A DNA stretch of 64,000 bases from positions 4,216,001-4,280,000 of the forward strand of contig JBHGNT010000003.1 of assembly GCA_043228905.1 (NCBI GenBank), in the 5' to 3' direction. Position 1 is the first letter of the stretch. Each line of letters begins with the position of its first letter. Below, piece by piece: positions 38,101 through 48,673 of the stretch. The stretch comes from Azolla caroliniana (Eukaryota > Polypodiophyta). The notes under the pieces were generated by a model. It did not search any database. It was not told the origin of the DNA and saw nothing but the letters and a program-made list of their open reading frames with translations. The position numbers were made by a program, and so were the translations under genes.

Positions 38101-39375
38101 TCTAAACATGGATCTCAAACCTAGGTTCTCCCAGTGCATCCATGTGGAAGGCATGGTGTGACATTAGACGAGGGCTCAAGTGTGATCAATTATGTTCCAA
38201 ACATGCCTGGCTCAGTCAACGTATCCTATGGAACCCATGTATCAAGGATGAATCTAATCAACTACTGGGATCACGTAAGGGGTTGTCATGGGGATACATT
38301 GCAGAAGGTCCAGGAAAAAGTATAGAATGTTGGCGACGGTTTATGTCACTACTACTACAAGATCAAGCCAACATACTCCATGGAATTAAGGGCGGATGGA
38401 CTATGAGATCGGGAATCATTAACGCTCTACTGATTAGGCAAATTGCTACTCAAAGGACGACAATGGAGAAATGGATAGGCCACGAGGAGGAGGGATTTCT
38501 GATCCCAAGAGGTAGGGGAACACCAGACAGGATCGAAGGCTTTGAATTGCGAGACACTGAGACACCATCACAGAATAACGCAATTCGAGTACTCGCGTAT
38601 ACTGGTCATAAATGGATTGTAGATCCTGATCCACTCAAAGTACAACCCGATTGGCACATGTGTACTCATGAAAACACATGGCTACGTAAGGTCAGTTGGG
38701 ACCCTTTGCAATGGACATGGCAGGATCCTTACGCGGGGCAATGAAGCAAACCCATCCCTTTTCTTCCAATTCACAACGAGATTGGGTCGCCTTATTCTAG
38801 CAGCTCAAACCACCCGAGAGCCGGATGCTGCGAAGGTTTGGCACATATTTCAAGTTCCTCCCACAATTATCACCAAGTTTTGGCAGAAAATCTGGAAACA
38901 ACAACACGCGAGGCAAATTACCACGTTCCAGTGGCTATTAATACATAAGTCCCTACCGATGGGAGCATGGCAACGTGGGAACCTTAGGTCTCCTAATTGT
39001 GTAGAGTGCCCACATGCAGTAGAATCAATATGACATGCTCTATGGGACTGCCCAACGTCCCATCGAATATGGCGGGGGGTTGGCCGCTTGTTGCAATTAT
39101 GCCAGGTGTAAGGCTCCATCAAGTGGGGAAATATATGTTGGCTATCATGGCAGACCCCTTACACAGGCAGTGTCGTGACTTGAGAATAGGAGAGAGAAAA
39201 ATAAGATGACAATAGAAGGTAGAGAGAGAGAGAGAGAGAGAACACTAGAAATAGAAAGAGAGTTTATATTATAAGAGAGCAAGGATTACAAAGAGTAGGC
39301 TAAGGGGCTACAAACTGGTGTTGAACCGAATGAGTTGTGATGAATGTATAAACACCTATTTATAGGTCCTTATGG

Positions 39376-39482
39376 AGTATTCTAGAATGTTCTAGAATAT
39401 TTTAGATATTTATGATATTTAATATAATCATGGAATATCCTAGAATGTTCTGGAATACTCTAGAATGTCCTAGAATACTCTA
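39376..39482. promoter_or_regulatory. Array of heat-shock-element-like motifs in the solo LTR
   Basis: TTCTAGAATGTTCTAGAA at 39380-39397 is a perfect run of four alternating TTC/GAA units with 2-nt gaps. GAATGTTCTGGAA at 39443-39455 is another perfect three-unit run, and further GGAAT/TCCTAGAAT copies continue to 39480. This is the consensus bound by trimeric heat-shock factors, as in the heat-activated ONSEN copia LTR of Arabidopsis. Binding or activity is inferred only from the motif. Confidence 0.6.
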
Positions 39483-39532
39483 AATATCTTGTAATAACTA
39501 ATAATACATATATTATAACTATACATCATATA

Positions 39533-39600
39533 TGTTAGTATAATGGTTAAAGGTTTAACATATAGACCAAGACGTCTTGGGCTCGAATCCTTGTAAGGCC
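39533..39600 (+). repeat. tRNA-like box A/box B module
   Basis: TTAGTATAATGGTTAAAGG (box A-like) and GGCTCGAATCC (box B-like) are 27 nt apart, near the 3' end of the solo LTR. A related block occurs reversed at 53391-53463, next to a similar TGTCACGATGACA terminus. Not a functional tRNA by eye. Confidence 0.55.
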
Positions 39601-40080
39601 AAAATGTATGTCGTCATGACAGGCAGATACGAGCATTAGGAGGAGGGGATGACTTTGGTGATAAAAGCACAAGACGTTTCTTTCTCCACCAGCGGCAATG
39701 TCCACTCAACTCCTCTTAATGACAAAGCTCAAGCTGTGTTGGAATTGGTCAGCCCAATAACTCTTTGGATTCTATGGAAACAACGGTGTAAATGAGTCTT
39801 CTCCAACCAAACCGCGCATCCAACAAGGCTACTACAAGGGATATGGAATGAAATTGTAGCGACTCTAAAGAGCCAATATGATGGCCTCAAGGGCGGCTCC
39901 GATGAAGTTGAACGACAACGAATAACCTTCATCCAACAATGGTCGTCCTCTCCCTTGCTTGAGTTAGTGGACATCCACATAAGATGGAACTATCGCGTCC
40001 CTATAGGGATTTGTACATAATCGTCTCATTTGTAAAATTTTATAGCTAATGGAAGGAGTTTTTTTTGGGGAAAAAAAAAA

Positions 40081-42259
40081 GATGCTCACCCTCCATCCCA
40101 ATGTGCTAAATGATTAGCTACCATTAACCTTGGATATTTAATTTGTCTATCACAATTCACAAAATTTCACTAAGAGGTTGCAAACTTGCAACTTAATCTC
40201 TTCTTTCTCAATAAAAAATATTTGCTAGATCTCTTGTAATTAGCCTAAATGTCAGGGGGAAGTTATTAGACTACAAATACAACGCCTTGGGTTTAAGGTT
40301 TGACTTTCACACATTTTTATTTCATCATGCATATTATTTTTTAACCTAATAGAGGCTATTGTTGAGAGTCTAGTTTGAACGCATGCCAACGTGATCTTTT
40401 CTAGACAACCTTACCCATAGCGGTAAGTTATTATATTACTAACACACGGCTTAAACCATAATAGTTTGGTCTTTATTGTACAACCTTACTCTTAGTGGTA
40501 AGTTGTTAAAGTGCTAAAACAACGTCTTGGGTTCAAGGCTCGACTTTTACACTTCTTTATTACACGATACATATTTTTTCTTATAAATCTATTAGATGCA
40601 CTGTGGAATGTATGGGTTGAACACATGACCCATTTGTCTTCGCTAGACAACCATACTAAGTGGTCTATCCCTTAAAAGCAATCTACATGTTAAAACAACA
40701 TGACAACCCAACAAGCCCTTTTTAAGTCTACAATAATAGTGGAGAGGGATCTTATGACTTTTATGGAATTGTAAGATGACCTAACATAAATGTAGTTGCA
40801 AGACAATGGGCTCATACAGTGCCTTGGATGTATGGACTACGAAACCAAATTTCCTTTCATCATTCATCGTTTTTTTTTTCCAAAACAAAATATCCTTCCA
40901 TTAGTTTTAAAAAACCTATCAAGTACAAACTACAAAAGAGATGAATGAGAAGAGGAAAAAGGACTATCCCAATGACGAGCCATGGATCCTGCCGCCTACT
41001 TTCATCATACCAGAAAATGTCATCATAATAATTAGACACCTTACACATGCCTTCAAGGATAGAGTTGTATAACATCGTCATTCTTATCCTACTCAATATA
41101 TCCCAATAACATGGCAAGCCGTTGTATCATATCTCCTCGAATCATATGTGATAAATGGCGACCTTCAACTTGCCTTCATTACATAAGACTTTGCAAGTAT
41201 AATTATTCGTGATCGCTCCAACATGTATGCTATCATCAAAAGTTTCATCATGTATTAAAACCGTAGGTCCAATCGAAGCTTCAACCATTACTTCACAACG
41301 TCTTGTATATCCTAAGTAAACAAGCTTCCAACCTGGTTCTATATTCCCTCCATTCTCTTGAAACTACCTCGTATACATGAAGACAATGAACCACTTGCAT
41401 GCTCACACAACTTCGGAGAACCATAGCATGCAGAACATTCTTTAAATTACATCGTTCTACCACATCCACTCCTTGTTGGAAATGAAAACCTTGATCCTTC
41501 CTATTAGCATTACTTTCGGAACATCCTAAGGATCACCCATTTCTTTCCACCAGCAATAAATTCTCAAACTGTGCTCATGCTTCAATTATTGCTCCACCTT
41601 TACAGTACCAATCTCCACTGATCCATGCTCAACATATCTTGTAACAGATGCATTTCACAAGAGAATATGTTTGTTTGGAAGAATATCATTTACATCTTGA
41701 ACTGAAGCATTACATATCCAACAAAGCATTCCCAAGCTCAATATTGTCTTCTAACAGCCTCTTACTCATAATTTCGATGTGATTTTCTATGCATGCCAAT
41801 CACTCTTTCACTGCCACCTTGGCAAACTTCTCAAGGCCAAAATCAGTGCATCCCACATCCTTGTATCTCGAAATCAAAGTTAAAAATATTTCTTATACCT
41901 CAACAAGTAAACCACAAGAAAAATCTCTGTTGAGCCATGATCCACCTATCCACATATAGCATATGTCCAACAAAGCCTTTCCAAGCTCAATATTGTCTTC
42001 TAGCAGCCTGTTACTCATGATTCCATTGCGAGGTTCTGTGCCTATTAACACTCCTACAATGCCACCTGCTGGTAATATCCTGAAATTAGTGCATTTTTAG
42101 AAGCCATAACCTGAACCGGAAGTCCCTCTTTCCTCATAGGTAAAGCACACAAGATGAGGGTCATATGGCGGCCTTATTGCGTCTTCCATTACTGTCTCCA
42201 CACAAAGAAGTTGCATCGTGAAACACCATCCTTCTTCAACCTGCTCATAGTTAGCTATA
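40081..42259. other. Non-coding region with tRNA-like repeats and a diverged duplication
   Basis: From 40240 to 40580 there are two or three imperfect copies of a block with gtggtaagttgttaaagtg and cttgggttcaaggctcgac, again an A-box/B-box layout. Near 41719 and 41972 the sequence aagctcaatattgtcttcta..cagcctcttactcat is duplicated about 250 bp apart. No gene was recognised. Confidence 0.5.
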
Positions 42260-43640
42260 CGTACAACGTGCTACCAATTGTCTCCATTCATCCTCCCCAG
42301 AAAAAAGAAAAAGAAAAAAGAAGAAGAAAACCACTCCCCAAATTTGAAAAGTAAATGAAACATAATCTATCCTTCTTGTCACTCCCTAGAACTACTTCAA
42401 CATCCTTTAACATCATCTATCTCTGCCCCAAAGTAAAAAGATTTACTCATAAGGATGGCTTCCCCAAGCAAAGCCAAACCACTCTTGTAATTTCCACTTT
42501 CAATGTACACAAAGTAGTTGCATCTTGAGACAGTCTTCTATTTTCCACATTTAACCTGCTTGTAAATAGCAAAACATAAGGCATGGTACCAAATGTATAC
42601 ATCCTAGTACAATACCTTTTGACAGTTTGTCTCCACTCATCCTCCCCAGAAAAATGAGAAAACCACTCCCCAACTTTGATAAGTCATTGAAACATAATCT
42701 AGCCTCCGTGTCACTCCTAGAACTGCTTCAACATCCTTTAACATCATCCATCTTTGTCACAAACACGAAGCAAAAATATTTTCCCCCATAAGGATGGCTT
42801 CCCCAAGCAAAGCCAAAACACTCTTCTAATTCCACTTTCAACGTACACAAAGTAGCTGCATCTTAATGCAGTCTTCTATTTTCCACATTCAACTTGCTCA
42901 GAGTCAACAATACATAAAACCTACTATAAATGTATACATCTTAGTACAATACCTTTTGACAGTTTGCCTCTGCTCATCCTCCCCAAAAAAATGAGAAAAC
43001 CACTCCCCAAATTTGAAAAGTAATCGAAACATAATCTAGCCTCTCTAGCACTCCCTAGGATTGCGTCAACATCCTTTTACATCATCCATATTTGTCACAA
43101 GCACAAAGCAAAAAGATTTTCCCATGAGGATGGCTTCCCCAACCAAAGCCAAACCAGTCTTCTATTTTCCACTTTCAACGTGCACAAAACAGTTGCATCT
43201 TAAGACAATCTTCTATTTTCCCCATTCATACATAAGACATGCAACCAAATGTATACATCCTAGTACAATACCTTTTGACAATTTGACTCCAATCATCCTT
43301 CCTAGAAAAATGAGAAAACCACTCCCCAAATTTGAAAAGTTTGAAACATAATCTAGCCTCCCTGCCACTCCCTAGAACTACTTCAACATCCTTTAACATC
43401 ATCCATCTTTGTCACAAGCACAAAGCAATAAATAAATAAATAAATAAAAATAAAAAAATCCCATAAGGATGACGTCCCCCAACAAAGCCAAACCACTCTT
43501 CTATTCTCCACCTTCAACCTACTCACATTCAACCTAATGCCAAATGTATAGCTCCTAGTACAACACCTTTTAAGAATTTGTCTCCACTCATCCTCCCTAG
43601 AAAAATGAGAAAATCACTCCCCAAATTTGAAAAATAAATA
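42260..43640. repeat. Tandem satellite-like repeat, unit about 330 bp, four or more copies
   Basis: The anchor cactccctag..ttcaacatcctttaacatcatc recurs at 42380, 42712, 43049 and 43366. Each unit also carries aaggatggcttccccaagcaaagccaaa, gtatacatcctagtacaataccttttgac and actcatcctccccagaaaaatgagaaaaccactcccc (each seen in parts). Units are about 80-90% alike by eye. Diverged remains continue to about 43980. No coding frame is conserved between units. Confidence 0.85.
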
Positions 43641-45100
43641 AACCCCACCATTGAATAATTATAGTAAATGCTTGATCTAACACCCTCCATCAACTATAGA
43701 AGAAACTAATACGAAATAAGTTATAATAAAGAATATTATTTAACATAAACCTCCATGTCACTCCATAGAAATGCTTCATCACATCCACTCACTATCCATT
43801 CTAATAGTACTAATAAATACTTCATCCACGCTCACCATCTGTCCATGGTACCTGTCCAACGACATTGCTTCATAATCCATTAGGTAAGTAACAAAACCCG
43901 CCGAAAAGTATCAAACAATACAGATTACATTGAATAGAAATATATAAATACCTCCCTATCACACCATAGCAACACTTCTTCCTTCCATAGCAACATCCTT
44001 CTCCAACAATGAATAGAATTATTATGTTTATCAAAAAGTTATATTCTTATGTGCCGGAAGTATATTCCATCCCAACTTAAGACTGAAATAAGAAAGGACT
44101 AGGCGGAGGAAACAACCATCGTGGTGGCACATTCATCATTCATCGTTATTGTGGTATTCCATAAAGGCCATCAACAAGGACTCATTTTTCGTACTCCAAT
44201 TCTACTATAGCCCAATACACAAGGTATTGAGTTACTAATTTGTGCCATAGGGAAGGTGAAGTTTTATAGTTTGAGCAATGAGCCATGTAAGGAATGTATG
44301 CTTATTCTCCTCCTCCAATGTGTGCATAGAAAGATCATGTCCCACAAAAAATACATCAACATTTCAAAACTATTCCGCATCAAAATAATAAATGTGTTTT
44401 TACAAACATTACTAAATGTACTATTTTTTTTAGGGTATATGCATGGGCATACAATAATTTGTCCCTATATAAAACCTATTCGATAGTTTTGAAAACAAAT
44501 TTGGACTCTATCAAACTAGATAACTTGGAAAACACGATTTTAAAATGTGTCCATATGTTCCTCTATAAGGTAATTATACAACTCACAATTACTAAGTGGC
44601 TACACATTTACTTGCCACATCACTATTATATACAACTCAAAAGCCCGTCAGTGGTGATTATGCTTGTCATATAATTTCCTTTTATTGAAAGAAAATATAG
44701 CGTTTGTTCCTTACAATCATAGTTAATTCAAAACTTGAAATGTGTCCATATATTGAGCTTCTAGATGTCAAAAGTTAGAAGTTTGTAAAACATAGAAAAC
44801 TATCAAATGATTTCATAATTCTTTCATTCCAATGTAGAACAAGGAAAATCACTGACTCCATTATATCATGATTGTTGAAGCATAGCACGAAATATGGCAT
44901 TTTCATAACAAAATTTAGCCATGTTTATCGTTGTGCTTGCCGTAAAACTCCTATTGTTTGTTTTTCATTACAATTGTATTCTACATCTTGTTGCACATTA
45001 TTATTGTACACGTTATCTATGCAAACTTTACATTTTGAAGTTGCTGCTTTCTTTTAATGCCGAAGAATTATATAAACACGAGAGAAATGCACAAGTAAAT
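43641..45100. other. Gene-free AT-rich region
   Basis: Diverged edge of the satellite to about 43980, then unassigned AT-rich DNA forming the 3' flank of the minus-strand PPR gene. Short ORFs show no family features. Confidence 0.55.
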
Positions 45101-46783
45101 CTACACAAATCTGGTATTACTCGTATTGTTAGCTTCCATATATATGTTACACATACAAACATAGGCTACAGTTTTCTTGTCATCAAGTTGCATTGCCAAT
45201 TCAAATGCATCTCTGGCAAGGTCTACATTTTTCCACTTTCGACAAGCACCAAGCAAAGCAAGGCATGTTTCCATATTAGGATGAGATGTCGTAACCCTCA
45301 TTGTTGCGACTGCTCTGTCTAATTGCCCTGATCTACTGAAAAGATCGACCATGATAGTATGGTGTTTGAGGTCTGGGGCAATACCATACACTCCACTCAT
45401 GAACTCAAAGTATGTTTGACCTTTATCTAGATGGCCTTCATGATTACACGCATTTAAGAGACTTATGAATGTAATGGAATTTGGAAGAATGTCATCTTCT
45501 CTCATTTTATCAAAAGTATAAAGAGCCTCTCCAAAATTCCCTAGTTGGGCATATCCTGTAATCAATGATGTCCAAGAGACTACATTTCGGGTCGGAAGCT
45601 TATCAAACACTTCTTGTGCTTTTGCAAGTAAACCACATTTGACATACATATCGATAAGCGCATTGCCGACAATTTGATCTGATTTGAACCATCCTCTTTG
45701 TTCAATGTGGTCATGCATTTCTTTGCCCTTCTGTGAGGCTCCAATGCTTCCACAAGCTTTCAAGCTTGATGCGAGTGTTACACTATTCGGAGTTATACCT
45801 TCAAGTTTCATCTGATCAAAACACTTCAATGCTTCCTCACCACGATCATTTTGTGAATACCCAGCAATAAGAGCTGACCACGACACAACGTCTCTTACGT
45901 GCAGCTTGTTGAACACTTTTCTTGCTTGACCTAGCATGTGGCATTTGACATACATATCAACTAAGGCCGTGCCGACCATAAGGTTGTTCTCTACTGGTCC
46001 AATCCTTTGAATTTGAGTATGTATGGTTCTACCTCTTTCACAATCGCCAATGATTCCACATGCTTTAAGGCAACATGCAAACGTGATTACATCCGGAGTT
46101 ATACCTTCAAATTGCAGTCGATCATAGCATTCCAACGCTTCTTCAGCATAGCCACATTCTACGTATCCCACTATCAATGCATTCCAAGACACTATATCCC
46201 TACTCGGAAGCTTGTTGAACACTTTGTGTGCTTCTTCACGCAATCCACATTTTGAATACATGTCTACAAGTGCATTGCCAACAAATTGATTCGTTTCAAA
46301 GATCCCTATCTTCAAGACATCTGCGTGAATATCTCGACCTTTGTCCACATCTTTGATGCTAGCACAAGCTTTCAAGGTGCAAGAGAAGGTGATGCCATCA
46401 GGAAGGATCACTTGGTTCCGCATTTCTACATAGCAATCCAATGCAAATTTTCCTTGGTCATGTTGTGAATACCCTCCAATGAGCGCATTCCATGAGACCA
46501 CATTCCTCACCGGAAGCGAATTGAACACTTCTCGAGCTTGTTCAGTAGCACCACACTTGGCATACATGTCAACAATGGCGGTGCCAATGAACAAATTTCC
46601 CGACAACTTTGTTTGTACTGTGTACTCATGTATCTCAAAACCCATCTCTTTATCTCTAAGTTTAGCACAAGACTTAAGTAAAGAGAGAATAATGTGTTCT
46701 TTTACGGGGTAGACCACATCATGACCATTTCTTTGCATTTCCTTGAGAAATCTGAGGACTGCATTTGATTTATCACACCTCAT
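45101..46783 (-). CDS. Intronless PLS-class PPR protein (E-type end, no DYW)
   Basis: Sequence-specific organelle RNA-binding protein; PLS-class members mostly specify C-to-U editing sites. 560 residues from ATG 46783, the first ATG after an in-frame stop. About five repeats of a block of roughly 100 residues carry signatures such as VVSWNALIGGYSQ, MYAKCG and LPDGITFSCTLKACASI. The C-terminus (HHTIMVDLFSRSGQLDRAVA, then CLALLGACRKWKNVDLA, then YVCMCNIYMEAN) matches the E region. The DYW deaminase domain is absent, so an editing role would need a partner in trans. No clear transit peptide is visible, so the first residues may be incomplete or come from an upstream exon. Related in style to the PPR gene at 54113 but not a close copy. 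Confidence 0.92.
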   Translation of the reverse strand: MRCDKSNAVLRFLKEMQRNGHDVVYPVKEHIILSLLKSCAKLRDKEMGFEIHEYTVQTKLSGNLFIGTAIVDMYAKCGATEQAREVFNSLPVRNVVSWNALIGGYSQHDQGKFALDCYVEMRNQVILPDGITFSCTLKACASIKDVDKGRDIHADVLKIGIFETNQFVGNALVDMYSKCGLREEAHKVFNKLPSRDIVSWNALIVGYVECGYAEEALECYDRLQFEGITPDVITFACCLKACGIIGDCERGRTIHTQIQRIGPVENNLMVGTALVDMYVKCHMLGQARKVFNKLHVRDVVSWSALIAGYSQNDRGEEALKCFDQMKLEGITPNSVTLASSLKACGSIGASQKGKEMHDHIEQRGWFKSDQIVGNALIDMYVKCGLLAKAQEVFDKLPTRNVVSWTSLITGYAQLGNFGEALYTFDKMREDDILPNSITFISLLNACNHEGHLDKGQTYFEFMSGVYGIAPDLKHHTIMVDLFSRSGQLDRAVATMRVTTSHPNMETCLALLGACRKWKNVDLARDAFELAMQLDDKKTVAYVCMCNIYMEANNTSNTRFV

Positions 46784-48673
46784 GCATTCATGGATGAAGG
46801 AACTCGCTGCTCAAGGAAGACTCTGTTCTGTTCTGTTCTGGGAAAGAGAGAACCCATTGAAGAAGAAAGAGCATATATCAAAACAGTTCCTCTTATTGGC
46901 TTTCATCTCCTTGAAGTGTGAAACAATCCCCCAAGAAAGGTTTCCTTTAGAAACATGTCTCTCGGAAACTTCAAATCTTTTTTCGTTCATCCGGACATCG
47001 GTTTTCATTCATTTTAATTTACCTGCTGCCCTTCATGGCTTGTGGATAACAAAACCGAACCATTGGCAACCATATGTTTCTTTGTCAATTTTCTTTCATG
47101 ATCCGATATGTTGAGATTCCTCTTCTCCAAACGAAAGAAAAGTCACTAAATTGTGAGAGAATGTTAGTATTTCTTTAGAATTTAGAGAAGATCTTTGTCT
47201 TCTAGAATTGTCACCACATTGGCCATATGATATACTTGTGGAGAGAATATAACCCACTTTTATGCTTGTTGAAACTTCGAACCGATGTAACAATCATTCA
47301 TCATTTAATACGCATCATTGTTGTACAAAATGGTAGATATGGTTTTCTTGTTAGGACTTGACGCCGAAGGGTTTAGGAAAGGGATCCAATGCTTTGTTTG
47401 AAGAGTGTTTCTTTGACTATAAGTTCCTTGCAAATAAGCCAACTCATCTATATCAAAAAATGTTTGTTTAGTTCCCATCCTAAAAGCATCAATGGATCAT
47501 TTCAATACGCATGCTCAAATTTGGGCACGAGTATAATGTGTAATACAATTTATTATCCTAATGTGCAACAAGTGCCACATACCTCTCCTCCTGAGGTGTG
47601 TGCCTAATCACTATCACAAAACTGACTACCCAACGTATGGTAAAGATTGTGGTATATTTGCATAAAAAAAACTAGGACCTAAAAATTGTTGAGCTTATGT
47701 AGATATATTGATACTAGAATAAAAATAACTAGGGCTTGTTTATACCCAATGGCTATTTTTCAAGGATTTTCTTATGTTTACATTTGAGTGGGGTAGGTTT
47801 GCCCATTTTCACAACAAAATAAGGGATTTCAAGTATTATCTATAAAAAATACACATACAGTTTTCCTCAATTCATATTTGCAAATTGCAACCATTCTTGA
47901 ATTAATTGTGCCATCAATTAGGCTTTTCATCTTTTGTTGTGTCAATGTGAGTTTTTCAATTTAAAAGCATCTCTTGTATTGCTACTATCCCAATCAAGCC
48001 ATGAGTAGACACAATCTCTTTGCATGAACCTTGAGTACTCACACAACTTTCATCTCATTCGTTAATTCACTTCTTGAGGCTTCAAATGTAGTTTTGCTTC
48101 ACTTCATGACTTTGTTCAGATCAACGTGAATAATTCCTTTACAGAAAAATAACACAACAAAGAACTCTACATAATTTACAGAAATTATTCCAAGATCTTA
48201 TAGCGAGGATGCTTCATACAGGATATTTGGAGAAACTTCAAATGCCTAAGTTTAGACCATTTAAAAAACTAGATATGTAGCATTAGCTTGTATGTGACTA
48301 ATTGAAGTTCGCTCTGTAATAACATGTCTTAAATATTCGTGTAGAATATGTATTATCAATTTAATTCCACATTTAGAGATAATCTCTTCATCTTAACCTA
48401 TACTTTACATACAATGGGTTGCTTTCCCACACATGTGCACATGTTCCGAAAGAGAAACTACCTATTCATTTCTTGCACACCCTCTTTTTGTCAGACAAAA
48501 TAAAAGTGTCATTCAGCTGTAAACAGGAGCTTAATTTTTAAGAATATGAATTACTTTCTTCTTCTCATTTTTCTTTGGAGATGCAAGAAAAGAATGAAAT
48601 CATTCTTAATATGTATGATTTTCTACATATATTTGTAAGACATTTACTGAGTTCAAAAATCTATGCATAGTTC
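46784..48673. other. Intergenic region between PPR-1 and ABCI10
   Basis: About 1.9 kb AT-rich, without recognisable coding sequence. 46784-47110 is the PPR-1 5' flank and may include an untranslated leader. The rest is the 3' flank of ABCI10 with no visible repeat structure. Confidence 0.55.

Larger units (their letters stand above)
39171..39621 (+). mobile_element. Solo LTR-like insertion (451 bp) with 5-bp target duplication, inside the LINE
   Basis: Starts TGTCGTGAC and ends GTCATGACA, nearly perfect inverted termini with TG..CA, and is flanked by ggcag on both sides (39166-39170 and 39622-39626). Removing it makes the LINE reading frame continuous (..ADPLHRQ then IRALGGG..), which supports the boundaries. 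Inside are a (GA)n tract (39217-39241), clustered TTCnnGAA heat-shock-element-like motifs (39380-39480) and a tRNA-like A/B-box module (39533-39600). No coding content. Confidence 0.85.
38100..40080 (+). mobile_element. LINE (L1-type) ORF2 3' part with zf-RVT and poly(A), interrupted by a solo LTR
   Basis: Coding pieces: 38142-38741 (..MSLLLQDQANILHGIKGG..), then with a frame change NPSLFFQFTTRLGRL and the zinc domain FWQKIWKQQHARQITTFQWL, CVECPHAVES, HALWDCPTSHRIW. The ORF resumes after the nested LTR as IRALGGGDDFGD and ends WNYRVPIGICT before a stop at about 40017. A short 3' UTR finishes with ttttttttgggg then ten A's. Frameshifts and stops make it inactive. The RT core is absent, so the visible copy is 5'-truncated or displaced by the upstream nest. 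Confidence 0.8.

Noticed and set aside
39533-39600. Possible functional tRNA gene
   Set aside because: Box A and B motifs are present, but a full cloverleaf with acceptor stem and anticodon loop could not be drawn.
42154-43351. Short plus-strand ORFs ending in PLPKFEK
   Set aside because: They come from the 330-bp satellite units; frames shift between units and show no conserved coding.
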